A stretch of 64,000 nucleotides of DNA from Caecibacter massiliensis (GCA_900095875.1 LT608311.1:744001-808000), one strand, 5' to 3'. Shown: positions 40,607 to 52,254, numbered from the stretch's first letter. Translations and numbers: made by a program. The notes: generated by a model from the letters alone, not told the origin.

Positions 40607-43600
40607 TTAATGTCCGGCTTCTGGTGTCGTATCTTCCGGCTGGATGTCAATGGGATTGCCATCTTCATCTTCATATTCAACGGTAGGGACCGTCTTAACG
40701 ACTTTCACTTTGCGGTAGCGGCTCATGCCAGTACCGGCAGGAATCAGCTTGCCGATGATGACGTTTTCCTTGAGGCCGAGAAGCGGATCGATCTTGCCCT
40801 TGATGGCTGCATCGGTAAGGACGCGGGTCGTTTCCTGGAAGGAAGCGGCTGACAAGAAGGAATCGGTAGCCAGGGCCGCTTTAGTAATGCCGAGCAGCAT
40901 AGGCTTGCCTATAGCCGGTTTGCCGCCATTGGCTTCTATACGTTTGTTCATATCTTCAAAGACATTGACATCAATATAATCGCCTGGCAATACATCGGCA
41001 TCTCCAGCATCTTCTATCTTAATCTTACGCAGCATCTGGCGTACGATAACTTCGATGTGCTTATCGTTGATACCAACGCCCTGGGATTTATAAACCTTCT
41101 GTACTTCGTATACGAGGTACCGCTGTGTTGCTTCTACACCCTGGATGCGCAGGATATCGTGAGGATTAATGGAACCGGATGTAATGCGGCTGCCCTTTTC
41201 GATGACGTCGCCTTCGTGAACTACCAGGTGAGCGCCAAAGGGAATCGTGTAGCTTCGTTCTTCGCCATCTTTGGAAAGAACATGGACGATATTGATGTCA
41301 TGGTGGTCTTCTTTTTCCGTAATAGAAACAGTGCCGTCGATTTCAGTGATGATAGCATTGCCTTTCGGCTTACGGGCTTCAAACAATTCTTCGACACGGG
41401 GCAGACCTTGTGTGATATCACCAGCAGATGCAACGCCGCCTGTATGGAATGTACGCATAGTCAGCTGTGTGCCCGGTTCACCGATAGACTGTGCTGCAAT
41501 CGTACCAACCGATTCGCCTACGTTGACCTTGCCGCCTGTACCAAGATCGCGGCCATAGCATTTAGCGCATACACCGTAACGGCTGCGGCAGGTAAGGACG
41601 CTGCGGATCTTAACTTTATCATAATACTTGGCAACTTCTTTTGCCTGATCCGCCATGATTTCTTCGTTGAGAGGAACAATAACCTCGCCCGTATCTTTGT
41701 TAATCAGTGTTTCCGCTGCCGTACGGCCTTCAATCCGGTCTTCCAGCGGTTCAATGATGCCATTGCCTTCTACGATAGCTGTAACGTAGACACCACGGAT
41801 ATCATTATTGCGTACTTTGACTTCTGTTACATCGCTGCTCAGGATGCGGTCGATAGCATCTTCCGTAAGGGGAGTGCCGGCCGGGCAGATTTCCATGCCA
41901 TTGGAGTCGATGACCGTTTCTTCGACAGATTTGCCAAGCATATTTTCAATCATGGCCTGGCGCAGGGAAGAGCGGATGCTTTCTTCCGGCGCACCAAGAT
42001 AGACGTTTTCAATGACATTAGTATGATTCATGTCATCATTAATATCAAGCTGGCTGCCATGGAGAGACAGTTTAGGTACCTTATAGGCAACGAGTTCATC
42101 CATATCATCTGTCGTGAGGACGTGTCCTTCCGGCAGAATGACTTCACCTGTATCGGCATCGACGATATCAGCAGCCAATACACGGCCGATAATCTTATCC
42201 GCCATGAGAGCCACAGCCTGACGGGTAGAGCCGGCCAGACGGGCCCGTTCGCGAATCAGGTCGATACCGAAAACATCACAGTCTTCTTCACGGACAATGA
42301 CATCCTGGGAAACATCGACAAGACGACGGGTCAGATATCCCGAGTCGGCGGTCCGCAATGCCGTATCGGCCAGACCTTTACGGGCACCATGGGACGATGT
42401 GAAGTAATCCAGTACAGACAGGCCTTCCCGGAAATTTGCCTTGATGGGCAAGTCGATGATTCGGCCCGACGGGTCAGCCATCAGGCCACGCATACCGGCA
42501 ACCTGACGAATCTGCTGTTTATTACCACGGGCACCGGAGTCAGCCATCATGAAGATGGAGTTGAACGGATCCATGTTATCCATCATGACTTCCGTTACGT
42601 CATCCGTTGCTTTTTCCCAGATGGAGCAGGTCTTACGATACCGTTCGTCTTCCGTTATAAGGCCGCGGAGATACATTTTGGATACATTCTGTACCTGTTT
42701 ATCGGCGGCATCGAGGATGTCCCATTTTTCAGCAGGAATCTGAATATCAGAAATAGCAATGGACATACCAGCCTGACGGGCATAATGATAACCGATTGCC
42801 TTGATATTATCCAGAAGTTCCGCCGTCTTTGTATTGCCGACAAGATGGAAGCAGGCATCGACGAGCTTGCCAATCTGTTTTTTATTCATGAGTACGCCAA
42901 GGCAGTTCACATCGACGTACTCTTTATCTTTCTTGAATTCCGCTACTGCTTCTTTATCTACTTTACGTGCCGGGAGCGGACGGGTCTTCAGGAGATCGAC
43001 CCCGAATTTTTCTTTAAGGGCTGAAAAACCATAGTCGAGGATACGGCCTTCGCTATCCTTGATTTTAACGAAATGGGTCGTATCGATGAGACCATTTTCA
43101 TAAGCGAATACGGCATCTTCCGGATTGGTGAAAACCATGACTTTATCCGTATGGAACAAGCGCAGTGGTTCATAAATCTGGTAATTGTATAACAGCTTGC
43201 CAGCCGTCGTTTCAATCAGGCCATGGCCCGGGATACGGACTTTGATAAGCGCTTCGATATCGATTGCCTTGGCATCATAGGCCAGCATGACTTCATCATA
43301 ATTGGAGAAAATCTTACCTTCACCTTTGGCAGCCGGTTTGACCAGCGTCAGATAGTAGGCACCAAGGACCATATCCTGTGTCGGAACGGCAACAGGTTTA
43401 CCATCTTTCGGAGCCAGGATATTGTGTGCCGACAACATGAGTGTACGGGCTTCCGACTGGGCTTCCACCGAAAGTGGCAGGTGGCATGCCATCTGGTCAC
43501 CATCGAAGTCGGCATTGAATGCCGTGCAGACCAGCGGATGCAGTTTGATAGCCCGGCCTTCCCAAAGGATCGGTTCGAAAGCCTGGATACCGAGACGATG

Positions 43601-44854
43601 CAGTGTCGGGGCACGGTTGAGGAGAACCGGATGTTCCTTAATGACATCTTCCAGGACATCCCATACTTCATTGCTGACACGTTCGACCTTTTTCTTGGCA
43701 TTCTTGATATTAGTAGCAATACCCTTTTCAACGAGTTTCTTCATGACGAAGGGCTTAAACAGTTCCAGTGCCATTTCCTTCGGCAGACCGCACTGATGCA
43801 TTTTCAGTTCCGGACCGACAACGATAACGGAACGGCCGGAATAGTCAACACGTTTACCGAGGAGGTTCTGACGGAAACGGCCCTGTTTCCCCTTCAGCAT
43901 GTCGGAAAGAGATTTGAGAGGACGGTTGCCCGGGCCGGTGACCGGTCGGCCACGGCGGCCATTGTCGATAAGCGCATCGACGGCTTCCTGGAGCATACGC
44001 TTTTCATTGCGGACGATGATATCCGGCGCACCCAGTTCCAACAGGCGGCTCAAACGGTTGTTACGGTTGATGACGCGGCGGTACAGATCATTCAGATCCG
44101 ATGTAGCAAACCGGCCACCATCCAGCTGTACCATTGGACGCAGTTCCGGCGGAATGACCGGGATGACATCCATGATCATCCATTCCGGTTTATTTCCTGA
44201 ATGGCGGAATGCTTCTACTACTTCCAGACGGCGGATAGCACGGACACGGCGCTGACCAGAAGAGTCACGCAGTTCTTCCCGTAAATCCTTATCGAGCTGG
44301 TCCAGATCCAGTTCCTGAAGGAGCTCCTTGACAGCAGCAGCCCCCATGCCGACGCGGAATTTATCGCCATACATTTCCTGATACTGGCGGTATTCCGTTT
44401 CTGTCAGCAATTGTTTTTTAACCAACGGCGTGTCACCGGGGTCAAGAACGATAAAAGAAGCAAAATACAATACTTTTTCCAGAGAGCGGGGCGAGATATC
44501 GAGAATCAGGCCCATACGGCTCGGAATACCTTTAAAATACCAAATATGAGATACGGGTGTAGCCAATTTGATATGGCCCATCCGTTCGCGGCGGACCTTG
44601 GCACGGGTTACTTCAACACCGCAACGGTCGCAGACAACACCTTTATAACGAATACGTTTATATTTCCCGCAATGGCATTCCCAGTCCTTGGTCGGCCCAA
44701 AGATGCGTTCGCAAAACAGGCCGTCCCGTTCCGGTTTCAGCGTACGGTAGTTAATTGTTTCCGGCTTCTTTACTTCGCCATGAGACCATTCCAGGATTTT
44801 TTCCGGTGATGCCAGACCAATCCGCATTGAATCAAATTCATTCACATCCAGCAC
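40607..44854 (-). CDS. rpoC: RNA polymerase beta' subunit
   Basis: Beta' subunit, 1,415 aa. Zinc ribbon C60/C62/C75/C78 near the start; catalytic NADFDGDQ at 447-454 with the three Mg-binding Asp; second zinc site C859 with C1089, C1096 and C1099. The stretch between C859 and C1089 is about 230 residues, against 73 in E. coli. The excess contains two additional copies (882-931 and 967-1017) of the module that normally occurs once (here 1037-1085). The start is GTG at 44854 with GGGAG 8 nt upstream. It follows rpoB by 29 bp and ends at a strong terminator. Confidence 0.99.
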   Translation of the reverse strand: MLDVNEFDSMRIGLASPEKILEWSHGEVKKPETINYRTLKPERDGLFCERIFGPTKDWECHCGKYKRIRYKGVVCDRCGVEVTRAKVRRERMGHIKLATPVSHIWYFKGIPSRMGLILDISPRSLEKVLYFASFIVLDPGDTPLVKKQLLTETEYRQYQEMYGDKFRVGMGAAAVKELLQELDLDQLDKDLREELRDSSGQRRVRAIRRLEVVEAFRHSGNKPEWMIMDVIPVIPPELRPMVQLDGGRFATSDLNDLYRRVINRNNRLSRLLELGAPDIIVRNEKRMLQEAVDALIDNGRRGRPVTGPGNRPLKSLSDMLKGKQGRFRQNLLGKRVDYSGRSVIVVGPELKMHQCGLPKEMALELFKPFVMKKLVEKGIATNIKNAKKKVERVSNEVWDVLEDVIKEHPVLLNRAPTLHRLGIQAFEPILWEGRAIKLHPLVCTAFNADFDGDQMACHLPLSVEAQSEARTLMLSAHNILAPKDGKPVAVPTQDMVLGAYYLTLVKPAAKGEGKIFSNYDEVMLAYDAKAIDIEALIKVRIPGHGLIETTAGKLLYNYQIYEPLRLFHTDKVMVFTNPEDAVFAYENGLIDTTHFVKIKDSEGRILDYGFSALKEKFGVDLLKTRPLPARKVDKEAVAEFKKDKEYVDVNCLGVLMNKKQIGKLVDACFHLVGNTKTAELLDNIKAIGYHYARQAGMSIAISDIQIPAEKWDILDAADKQVQNVSKMYLRGLITEDERYRKTCSIWEKATDDVTEVMMDNMDPFNSIFMMADSGARGNKQQIRQVAGMRGLMADPSGRIIDLPIKANFREGLSVLDYFTSSHGARKGLADTALRTADSGYLTRRLVDVSQDVIVREEDCDVFGIDLIRERARLAGSTRQAVALMADKIIGRVLAADIVDADTGEVILPEGHVLTTDDMDELVAYKVPKLSLHGSQLDINDDMNHTNVIENVYLGAPEESIRSSLRQAMIENMLGKSVEETVIDSNGMEICPAGTPLTEDAIDRILSSDVTEVKVRNNDIRGVYVTAIVEGNGIIEPLEDRIEGRTAAETLINKDTGEVIVPLNEEIMADQAKEVAKYYDKVKIRSVLTCRSRYGVCAKCYGRDLGTGGKVNVGESVGTIAAQSIGEPGTQLTMRTFHTGGVASAGDITQGLPRVEELFEARKPKGNAIITEIDGTVSITEKEDHHDINIVHVLSKDGEERSYTIPFGAHLVVHEGDVIEKGSRITSGSINPHDILRIQGVEATQRYLVYEVQKVYKSQGVGINDKHIEVIVRQMLRKIKIEDAGDADVLPGDYIDVNVFEDMNKRIEANGGKPAIGKPMLLGITKAALATDSFLSAASFQETTRVLTDAAIKGKIDPLLGLKENVIIGKLIPAGTGMSRYRKVKVVKTVPTVEYEDEDGNPIDIQPEDTTPEAGH

Positions 44855-44883
44855 AAATACCGCTCCCTTCTCTATAGTGACTA

Positions 44884-47800
44884 TTATTCATCTTCATTAG
44901 TTTCATCATCCGCGCTATCTTCTCCCGGGACGGTTTCATACGTCATGCCACTCATGATGTCATCTTCTTCGCCAGCATTGACATATTCATCATCACTGAC
45001 ATCGGCTGCATCATCAGCCGGAGCTTCGGTCGGAGCGTTTCCGTCTCCTTCATGTTCCCCTTCCATGACACGGCGCAGATCATCATTCTGTTCCGGTTCG
45101 ACATCGTCATCATCATCCAATTCCTTGATGACAACTTCATCACCGTCTTCATTGAGAATCTGCACATCCAGGCCAATAGCCTGCAATTCTTTCAGCAGTA
45201 CTTTAAACGATTCGGGAACGCCCGGTTCCGGAATATTTTCCCCTTTGACAATCTTTTCATATGCCTTGACACGGCCGACGACATCGTCGGACTTGACAGT
45301 CAGCATTTCCTGCAGCGTATAGGCAGCGCCATAGGCTTCAAGAGCCCAGACTTCCATTTCCCCGAAACGCTGGCCGCCGAACTGGGCTTTACCACCGAGC
45401 GGCTGCTGTGTAACCAGAGAGTACGGGCCGGTCGAACGGGCATGGATTTTATCATCGACGAGGTGATGCAGTTTGAGGAAGTATGTGTACCCGACCGTGA
45501 CACGGCGGTCCATCGGTTCCCCTGTACGGCCATCATAGAGGATGGATTTCCCATCTTCCGGAAGACCGGTCAATTTCAGAGCTTCAAAGACATCTTCTGC
45601 ATGGGCACCATCAAATACCGGCGTAGCAATGTGGATACCGGCTTTATCCGGTTTCGGCATGCCATATTTATCATAATCATATCCAACAGCCCGGAGTTTG
45701 CTTTCCAGTGTCGGATCCATTGCTTTAATCTGTAATCCCAGTTCATGCATAGCCCAGCCCAGATGAGTTTCCAATACCTGACCGATATTCATTCGGGACG
45801 GTACGCCCAACGGATTCAACACAATCTGTACCGGTGTACCATCCGGCAGGAACGGCATATCTTCCTGGCGCATAACGCGGGAAACGACACCTTTATTACC
45901 ATGACGGCCGGACATCTTATCCCCTTCATGGATTTTACGTTTCTGGGCAATGTATACACGGACGAGACGGTTGACGCCCGGCGGCAGTTCATCATTATTT
46001 TCACGGGAGAAAATACGGACATCGACAATTTTACCGGATTCACCATGAGGCACACGCAGCGATGTATCACGGACTTCCCGTTCTTTATCACCGAAAATAG
46101 CGCGCAGGAGCCGTTCTTCCGGAGTCAGTTCCGTTTCTCCCTTTGGCGTGACCTTGCCTACCAGGACATCCCCGGGGAATACGTCGGCACCGACCATGAT
46201 GATGCCGTCTTCGTCAAGGTTCTTCGTGCTGTCTTCGCTGACATTCGGTATTTCGCGGGTAATTTCTTCAGATCCCAGTTTCGTATCGCGGGCATCGCAT
46301 TCGTATTCTTCGATGTGGATGGATGTATATAAATCGTTTTTCGGTAAATCTTCACTCAATAGGACAGCATCTTCGTAGTTATAGCCTTCCCAAGGCATGT
46401 ATGCGACGAGGATGTTATAGCCGAGGGCCAGTTCGCCACCATCGGTAGCCATGCCATCAGCCAGCACCTGGCCTTCTTCCACATGTTCGCCTTTATACAC
46501 AAGAGGACGCTGGTTGATACATGTACTCTGGTTGGAACGGACAAACTTGATCAGGCGGTATGTATCTTCTGTACCGCTGTCAGTGCTGACGATAATTTCA
46601 TCACCTGTAACACGTTTGATGACGCCGGCATGTTTAGCCAGGATGCAGACGCCGGAGTCGCAGGCCGCCTTATATTCCATGCCGGTGCCGACAAGCGGAG
46701 CCTGGGTTCGGAGAAGAGGCACAGCCTGACGCTGCATGTTAGCACCCATGAGGGCACGGTTGGCATCGTCGTTTTCCAGGAATGGAATCATAGAGGTACC
46801 GACAGATACGACTTCCTTAGGTGATACGTCCATGAAATCGACCCGTTCAGCACGGAACTCACGGGTATCTTCCCCATGACGGCAGGCGACACGTTCGTGT
46901 ACGAAATGACCGTCTTCTGTCAGCGGTTCGTTAGCCTGGGCAATGATATATTGTTCTTCTTCATCAGCCGTGATGTAGTGCACATCGTTGGTAACGACGT
47001 GGGTTTCCTTATCCACGCGGCGGTACGGTGCTTCGATAAAGCCGAATTCATTGACCTTGCCAAAGCAGGCCAGAGAAGAAATCAGACCGATATTCGGACC
47101 TTCAGGCGTTTCTACCGGACACATACGGCCGTAATGGGAATGATGAACGTCGCGGACTTCAAACCCGGCGCGTTCACGGGATAAACCACCAGGGCCAAGG
47201 GCACTAAGACGGCGTTTATGTGTCAGTTCGGCCAGAGGATTGGTCTGGTCCATGAACTGGGATAACTGGCTGGAACCAAAGAATTCTTTAATAGCAGCTA
47301 CGACAGGCCGGATATTGATTAATACCTGCGGCGTGATCTGTTCCGAATCCTGGATAGTCATACGTTCACGGACAACCCGTTCCATACGGGTCAGGCCGAT
47401 GCGGAACTGATTCTGCAGTAATTCTCCGACGCAGCGCAGGCGACGGTTGCCCAGATGGTCAATATCATCGACGTTGCCAAAGCCATCCATCAGATTGAGG
47501 AGATAATCGATGTTGGCAATAATGTCTTCCTTCGTAATCGTGCGGTGTTCATATGGCAAGTTGCTGTTATTGCAGATAATCTTGTAGACAGAACCATCCG
47601 CTTTTTCAACAAAAGCGATGGCCAGTCCGTCTCCGGAAAATACACCGCTTTCCTTGATTTTCTGTACTTCAGCGTCGCCAATTTCCGTTTTTGCCGGTAT
47701 GACGACTTCCCCTGTTTCCGGATTGACAATCGGTTCATGCAGAGTCAGTCCGAACAGGCGGCGCTGCCATCCCAGTTTCTTGCCAGCCTTATAGCGGCCT

Positions 47801-48603
47801 ACGCGGGCCATATCATAGCGGCGGGAATCAAAGAAGAGTCCTTCAAAAAGATTGCGGGCGCTTTCTACCGTAGGTGGTTCACCAGGACGCAGTTTTTTAT
47901 AAATTTCTACAAGGGCTTCATCCTGTGATTCGGTCGTATCCTTTTCAAAAGTGGCTTTGAGGCGCTTATCATCATAGAAAAGGTCGAGAATATCCGCATT
48001 GGTAGACCAGCCAAGGGCACGGATAAGTACCGTCACAGGGATTTTCCGGTTGCGGTCGATACGGGCATAGACGATATCATTGGCGTCCGTTTCCAGTTCA
48101 ATCCAGGCACCGCGGTTCGGGATAACCGTCGAATTGTACAGACGGATACCCATGGGGTCGATTTCACGGCCATAATACACACCTGGTGAGCGGACGAGCT
48201 GGCTGACTATAACACGTTCTGCACCGTTAATAATAAACGTACCTGTATCAGTAATCAGCGGGAAGTCTCCCATGAATACTTCCTGGTCTTTGATTTCGCC
48301 GGTCACATGGTTGACGAGACGGATCTGGACGCGGAGCGGTGCGGCATAGGTCGTATCCCGTTCCTTGCATTCACGGATATCGTACTTCGGTTCCCCTAAT
48401 TTAAAATCTTCAAAAGATAAGGATAAATTCCCCGCAGCGTCTTCAATCGGCGAAATATCCCTGAATATGTCTTTGAGCCCCTTTTCTAAAAACCATTCGT
48501 AGGATTTAATCTGTAAATCCAGCAAATGCGGCATCTTCAAGACTTCGTTGATTTTCGCATACGTATAGCGGGTCCTTTTCCCAACTTGTACAGGTTTGAA
48601 CAT
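44884..48603 (-). CDS. rpoB: RNA polymerase beta subunit
   Basis: Beta subunit, 1,239 aa. The rifampicin-binding region reads [20 protein letters not shown] and [10 protein letters not shown], with the residues usually altered in resistance (Asp, His, Ser) intact. [13 protein letters not shown] and the C-terminal [19 protein letters not shown] block are present. After the conserved end comes an acidic tail of about 80 residues ([13 protein letters not shown] onward). No rplJL genes precede it; a strong promoter and a hairpin leader do. Confidence 0.99.
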   Translation of the reverse strand: MFKPVQVGKRTRYTYAKINEVLKMPHLLDLQIKSYEWFLEKGLKDIFRDISPIEDAAGNLSLSFEDFKLGEPKYDIRECKERDTTYAAPLRVQIRLVNHVTGEIKDQEVFMGDFPLITDTGTFIINGAERVIVSQLVRSPGVYYGREIDPMGIRLYNSTVIPNRGAWIELETDANDIVYARIDRNRKIPVTVLIRALGWSTNADILDLFYDDKRLKATFEKDTTESQDEALVEIYKKLRPGEPPTVESARNLFEGLFFDSRRYDMARVGRYKAGKKLGWQRRLFGLTLHEPIVNPETGEVVIPAKTEIGDAEVQKIKESGVFSGDGLAIAFVEKADGSVYKIICNNSNLPYEHRTITKEDIIANIDYLLNLMDGFGNVDDIDHLGNRRLRCVGELLQNQFRIGLTRMERVVRERMTIQDSEQITPQVLINIRPVVAAIKEFFGSSQLSQFMDQTNPLAELTHKRRLSALGPGGLSRERAGFEVRDVHHSHYGRMCPVETPEGPNIGLISSLACFGKVNEFGFIEAPYRRVDKETHVVTNDVHYITADEEEQYIIAQANEPLTEDGHFVHERVACRHGEDTREFRAERVDFMDVSPKEVVSVGTSMIPFLENDDANRALMGANMQRQAVPLLRTQAPLVGTGMEYKAACDSGVCILAKHAGVIKRVTGDEIIVSTDSGTEDTYRLIKFVRSNQSTCINQRPLVYKGEHVEEGQVLADGMATDGGELALGYNILVAYMPWEGYNYEDAVLLSEDLPKNDLYTSIHIEEYECDARDTKLGSEEITREIPNVSEDSTKNLDEDGIIMVGADVFPGDVLVGKVTPKGETELTPEERLLRAIFGDKEREVRDTSLRVPHGESGKIVDVRIFSRENNDELPPGVNRLVRVYIAQKRKIHEGDKMSGRHGNKGVVSRVMRQEDMPFLPDGTPVQIVLNPLGVPSRMNIGQVLETHLGWAMHELGLQIKAMDPTLESKLRAVGYDYDKYGMPKPDKAGIHIATPVFDGAHAEDVFEALKLTGLPEDGKSILYDGRTGEPMDRRVTVGYTYFLKLHHLVDDKIHARSTGPYSLVTQQPLGGKAQFGGQRFGEMEVWALEAYGAAYTLQEMLTVKSDDVVGRVKAYEKIVKGENIPEPGVPESFKVLLKELQAIGLDVQILNEDGDEVVIKELDDDDDVEPEQNDDLRRVMEGEHEGDGNAPTEAPADDAADVSDDEYVNAGEEDDIMSGMTYETVPGEDSADDETNEDE

Positions 48604-48670
48604 GCTGTTACTTCACCCCTTATAAAAACTAAATCACCAATGAATGTGTGTGAAACTTGCGAAAAGCGAC

Positions 48671-48713
48671 AAAAAAGCAAGGCTCCATATCAAGAATAGA
48701 TTGAACCTTGCTT
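48671..48713 (-). terminator. terminator or attenuator in the rpoB leader
   Basis: Arms AAGCAAGG and CCTTGCTT with an inner TCAA/TTGA pairing, then TTTTTT on the minus strand. It lies between a strong promoter (48793-48821) and rpoB, so it could attenuate rpoBC transcription as well as terminate tyrS read-through. T residues on the plus side would allow opposite-strand use too, though no plus gene ends here. Confidence 0.7.
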
Positions 48714-48792
48714 AATTTTTGTTAACCGGAAGCAGTTCCTCCATGTATCTCACAAATAGCATACTCGCAAATTGAACATTTTGCAATGAGTT

Positions 48793-48821
48793 ATTATAGC
48801 ACATGGAGTCGCTTCCGTCAA
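48793..48821 (-). promoter_or_regulatory. promoter of rpoBC
   Basis: On the minus strand TTGACG (48816-48821), a 17-bp spacer and TATAAT (48793-48798), starting 15 bp past the tyrS stop. A second possible element, TTGCAA-N17-TATGCT, lies about 30 bp downstream. Confidence 0.85.
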
Positions 48822-48835
48822 TATATAATTTTTAT

Positions 48836-50092
48836 TTATTTACTGATTTTAGCCAGTGTATATTTTTTCTTGCCTTTACGGACGACGACATATTTACCAT
48901 TGGAATTCTTATGTGGCCGTACGATTTCGTCAAGGCTGGTCACTTTGATACCATTGATTGTTACCGCACCATTAGTGATATCTTCACGGGCCTGCCGTTT
49001 GGACGAATAAATAGTAGAATCGACCAGCCAGTTAACCACGTCTTTTTCTTCATCCGTCACATCGACGGTCGGCATTTTACCAAAGGCCTGTTCCAGTTCA
49101 TGTTCTGTAAGGTCAGCAATGCTGCCGTGATACAAGGCTTCTGTGATGTTCTGTGCTTCTTTGAGAGCCTGTTCACTATGTACGAACCGGGTGACTTCTT
49201 CTGCCAGACGGCGCTGGGCCAGGCGTTTTTCCGGTTCCTTTTCAACAGCTTCCGCCAAGGCATCGATTTCTTCCTTGCTGAGGAATGTAAAGTATTTGAG
49301 ATACTTAACGACATCGGCATCGTCCTGATTGAGCCAGAACTGATAGAATTCAAAGGGAGATGTCTTTTCCGGATCCAGCCAGATAGCTCCACCGGCGGTC
49401 TTGCCAAATTTTGTTCCATCCGATTTGAGCATGAGAGGAATCGTCAGCGCATATACCGGCGTATTGCCGCCATGCATCTTGCGAATCATATCAATGCCGC
49501 CGGTGATATTGCCCCACTGGTCAGCACCGCCGACCTGAAGCTGCACGTCATATTTGCTGTACAGGTGTTCATAATCGACAGCCTGAAGAATCTGATAGGT
49601 AAATTCCGTAAACGAGATGCCCGCTTCCAGACGGCTGGCTACGACTTCCTTGGCAAGCATGACATTAATAGGGAATAACTTACCATAATCACGCAGGAAA
49701 TCAAGGAGGCTGATCTGGGAAAGCCAATCGAAATTATTGACGAACGTAATATTTTCATCATCGCCAAAAAGATGAGTAAACTGTGCTTTCAACTTTTCCG
49801 CATTGTCATGGATTTTTTCCATGGTCTGCAGTTTGCGTTCCGTCTTACGGCCGCTGGGATCACCGATAGCACCGGTACCGCCGCCGATGACGATATAAGG
49901 ATGATGCCCCTGAAGGGCAAACCGTTTCAGCATCATAAAAGGAATAAGATGTCCTATATGGAGACTATCGCCCGTAGGATCGACGCCGCAATACAGAGAG
50001 ATTTTCTTTTCATCAGTCAATTTGCGGAGATTTTCTTCTTCTGTCATCTGATTGATGGCTCCACGCCAGGTCAGTTCGTCAATAATATTCAT
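48836..50092 (-). CDS. tyrS: tyrosyl-tRNA synthetase
   Basis: Charges tRNA-Tyr, 418 aa. Class I signature SLHIGHLIP (HIGH-like) and KFGKTAGGAIW (KMSKS-like) are present; the C-terminal S4-type RNA-binding domain covers about residues 350-418 (QAREDITNGAVTING). Own promoter at 50136-50164 with a short leader and no T-box. In Bacillus tyrS lies near rpsD; here no rpsD is adjacent. Confidence 0.98.
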   Translation of the reverse strand: MNIIDELTWRGAINQMTEEENLRKLTDEKKISLYCGVDPTGDSLHIGHLIPFMMLKRFALQGHHPYIVIGGGTGAIGDPSGRKTERKLQTMEKIHDNAEKLKAQFTHLFGDDENITFVNNFDWLSQISLLDFLRDYGKLFPINVMLAKEVVASRLEAGISFTEFTYQILQAVDYEHLYSKYDVQLQVGGADQWGNITGGIDMIRKMHGGNTPVYALTIPLMLKSDGTKFGKTAGGAIWLDPEKTSPFEFYQFWLNQDDADVVKYLKYFTFLSKEEIDALAEAVEKEPEKRLAQRRLAEEVTRFVHSEQALKEAQNITEALYHGSIADLTEHELEQAFGKMPTVDVTDEEKDVVNWLVDSTIYSSKRQAREDITNGAVTINGIKVTSLDEIVRPHKNSNGKYVVVRKGKKKYTLAKISK

Positions 50093-50135
50093 GAAATCGG
50101 CTCCTTATCTTCATAGGATTGTGTTCTAATTATTC

Positions 50136-50164
50136 ATTATAGCCTACCCGGTCCGGTCCGTCAA
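50136..50164 (-). promoter_or_regulatory. promoter of tyrS
   Basis: On the minus strand TTGACG (50159-50164), a 17-bp spacer and TATAAT (50136-50141). The leader to the ATG is only about 37 bases. Confidence 0.85.
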
Positions 50165-50177
50165 ACCCATTCCAATA

Positions 50178-50227
50178 GAAAAAGAAGGCGCCGCACAAAG
50201 ATTCGTTTTATGCAGCAGCCTTCTTTA
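50178..50227 (-). terminator. terminator of the hexuronate operon
   Basis: Stem AAGAAGGC-GC-GCA/TGC-GC-GCCTTCTT with a 16-nt loop, followed by TTTTTC on the minus strand, just past the aldolase stop. Confidence 0.88.
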
Positions 50228-50249
50228 TTCTCTGTTGACAGACAATCAA

Positions 50250-51230
50250 TTATTTTGCCACGGGCTTCCGGCGAAGATGAACGGAAAAACCATGATACAA
50301 TTCCTTGAAATATGCCAGGCGGACCCGTCCCTGGTCATCATAAAACAGACCATTATCAGCATATTCTACGCCACGGTGTTTGTAATATGCCATAGCCCGT
50401 TCCATATCGCGCGTGTCAATCCCGATATGCCCTTTTTCCCCAGGAAGAGTCTGATAGCATACTTCGACAACCGTACCGACAAAATAAGACACCCCGGGAA
50501 TAGTGATTTTTTCCTGGTCCAGGAGTGCGCACAGACGATCCGTTACGTCTTCTGCCTCCGCCTGTGTCTTACAATGGATGCCTGTATGACAAATTTCAAA
50601 ACCCAGCAGATTATGTACAGCCTGACGGCAGGTCGCCGTAATGCCAGCCCAGTCTTTGTTCCGGACCATATCAGACGGTGTCATGAAACTGCCACCGACG
50701 GCGGCAACATTGGAAAGGTCAAGATATTCGGTCATATTTTCGAGATTGACTCCCCCCGTAGGCAGGAACTTCATATCACGAAATGGACCGGCCAGCGCCT
50801 TCAGCGTCTTCACGCCACCATATGCAGCAGCCGGGAAGAACTTGCAAACTTCAATTCCCATGCCATTTGCCGCTTCGATATCGGCTGGGCTGACCGTACC
50901 CGGAACGATATCTACGTGATTGTCGATACACCACTGGGTAACAGCCGGATTAAAGGCCGGTGTAACGATAAACTCTGCACCAGCTTTGACAGCGGCATCG
51001 GCCTGGGCAACGTTGTGCACCGTACCGGCACCGACGAGGAGTCCCGGCACATGCTGGCGCATAGCCCGGATTGCATCAAGGCAGGCATCAGTGCGGAATG
51101 TAACTTCAGCCACGGGCACTCCGCCATCGACCAGGGCCTGTCCAAACGAAACGGCATCTGCCGCATCGTCAATGACGACGAGTGGAACAAGTCCAATATC
51201 AAACATCATTTTCATGTTTTCACTAATCAT
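50250..51230 (-). CDS. eda: KDPG/KHG aldolase fused to a VOC-like domain
   Basis: The N-terminal part (about 1-205) is a 2-keto-3-deoxy-6-phosphogluconate aldolase, splitting KDPG into pyruvate and glyceraldehyde 3-phosphate. Catalytic residues are E42 (AEVTFRT) and the Schiff-base K130 (CKFFPA). The remaining 120 residues (GFEICHTGIH onward; VGTVVEVCY, KGHIGIDT, ERAMAYYKHRGVEY) look like one vicinal-oxygen-chelate/glyoxalase-type unit. Ordinary Eda is about 210 aa, so this is a fusion. AAGGAGG lies ahead of the ATG. It follows kdgK by 12 bp, closing the hexuronate route. Confidence 0.88.
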   Translation of the reverse strand: MISENMKMMFDIGLVPLVVIDDAADAVSFGQALVDGGVPVAEVTFRTDACLDAIRAMRQHVPGLLVGAGTVHNVAQADAAVKAGAEFIVTPAFNPAVTQWCIDNHVDIVPGTVSPADIEAANGMGIEVCKFFPAAAYGGVKTLKALAGPFRDMKFLPTGGVNLENMTEYLDLSNVAAVGGSFMTPSDMVRNKDWAGITATCRQAVHNLLGFEICHTGIHCKTQAEAEDVTDRLCALLDQEKITIPGVSYFVGTVVEVCYQTLPGEKGHIGIDTRDMERAMAYYKHRGVEYADNGLFYDDQGRVRLAYFKELYHGFSVHLRRKPVAK

Positions 51231-51242
51231 ATTATTTCCTCC

Positions 51243-52187
51243 TTATTTCGCACGTTCCTGAAATTCCTGCAACTGGCTGCGCGTAGGAAGGCCTTCATTA
51301 TCACCGGCTACCTGAATTTGCAGAGCACCGATGGCCGCACCACGCCGTGCCGCATCATACAAAGACAACCCGTCCAGCAGGCCGCTTGTAAATCCTGCGG
51401 CAAATCCATCACCAGCCCCAACGGTATCGACAATATGATCGACGTGATAGCTGGGCACATAATGTGTTTCTTCTGCCGTGCAGACATAGACACCGTCACT
51501 GCCGCCAAGTTTAATGGCAACAGTTTTTACACCATGATCAAGATAGAACTGGCCGATAGACTTTTCATCAGCAAGTCCTGTAATCCGCAGTGCTTCACTC
51601 AGGCCGGGCAGTACGATATCGGCTTTGAGCGAAAACTTGCATACCGTATCACACATCGTCTGTTCATCCGGCCAGAGCATGGGCCGGAGATTCGTATCAA
51701 AGGATACGGGCACGCCATTTTGATGAGCTTCTTCCATGAGAAAAGCGATGGCTTGACGACAATTATCGGACAATGCCAGAGGAATTCCGGTCACGTGCAG
51801 AAGCTGCACGCCCTGCCAGTCGATACCGGCAAAATCCGCTGCAGTCAAATGAGTGAATGCCGTATTACGCCGGATATTGGCAACTTTCGGATCACCACAG
51901 GATACTTTCTCCTTCATCTGGAACCCCGTCATATACGCATCATCGACCTGTACGTACGTATCATGAATATGATTTTCCCGGAGGAAATTGCAGATACATG
52001 TCCCAAAAGGATCGTTTCCCACACGGGATACATAATAGGCATCAAACCCCAGGCGTGCCATGCCGACAATATAATTTAATTCCGCGCCGCAGACATGGCG
52101 TTCAAAATGTTTCACCTGGTCCAGCGGACCTTCACTTTCTGCAACGAGAAGCCCCATCGCTTCCCCGATGGTCAGGACTTTACCCAT
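51243..52187 (-). CDS. kdgK: 2-keto-3-deoxygluconate kinase (PfkB family)
   Basis: Phosphorylates KDG to KDPG, 314 aa. Ribokinase-fold signatures are the GGAELNY-like start (here CGAELNYIVGMARLG) and the ATP/anion-hole motif DTVGAGDGFAAGF, with the catalytic Asp. The start at 52187 has AAGGAGG upstream; the Met six codons earlier lies inside that site. Specificity is inferred from the neighbouring uxaB and aldolase genes. Confidence 0.88.
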   Translation of the reverse strand: MGKVLTIGEAMGLLVAESEGPLDQVKHFERHVCGAELNYIVGMARLGFDAYYVSRVGNDPFGTCICNFLRENHIHDTYVQVDDAYMTGFQMKEKVSCGDPKVANIRRNTAFTHLTAADFAGIDWQGVQLLHVTGIPLALSDNCRQAIAFLMEEAHQNGVPVSFDTNLRPMLWPDEQTMCDTVCKFSLKADIVLPGLSEALRITGLADEKSIGQFYLDHGVKTVAIKLGGSDGVYVCTAEETHYVPSYHVDHIVDTVGAGDGFAAGFTSGLLDGLSLYDAARRGAAIGALQIQVAGDNEGLPTRSQLQEFQERAK

Positions 52188-52254
52188 CCTAACAGCCTCC
52201 TTCATAACGGATATACTATTTATTTTTACTATAAATTTCTCTATTTATACTACC

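Noticed and set aside
41057-43024. 655-codon open frame on the plus strand
   Set aside because: Antisense to rpoC; no ribosome site, no family likeness, and Cys/Phe-rich composition typical of a shadow of a GC-balanced gene.
50093-50135. T-box riboswitch ahead of tyrS
   Set aside because: The leader from promoter to ATG is only about 37 nt; no specifier stem, T-box motif or terminator fits.
50235-52079. 614-codon open frame on the plus strand
   Set aside because: Antisense to the aldolase and kdgK genes, spanning their boundary; no recognisable domain.
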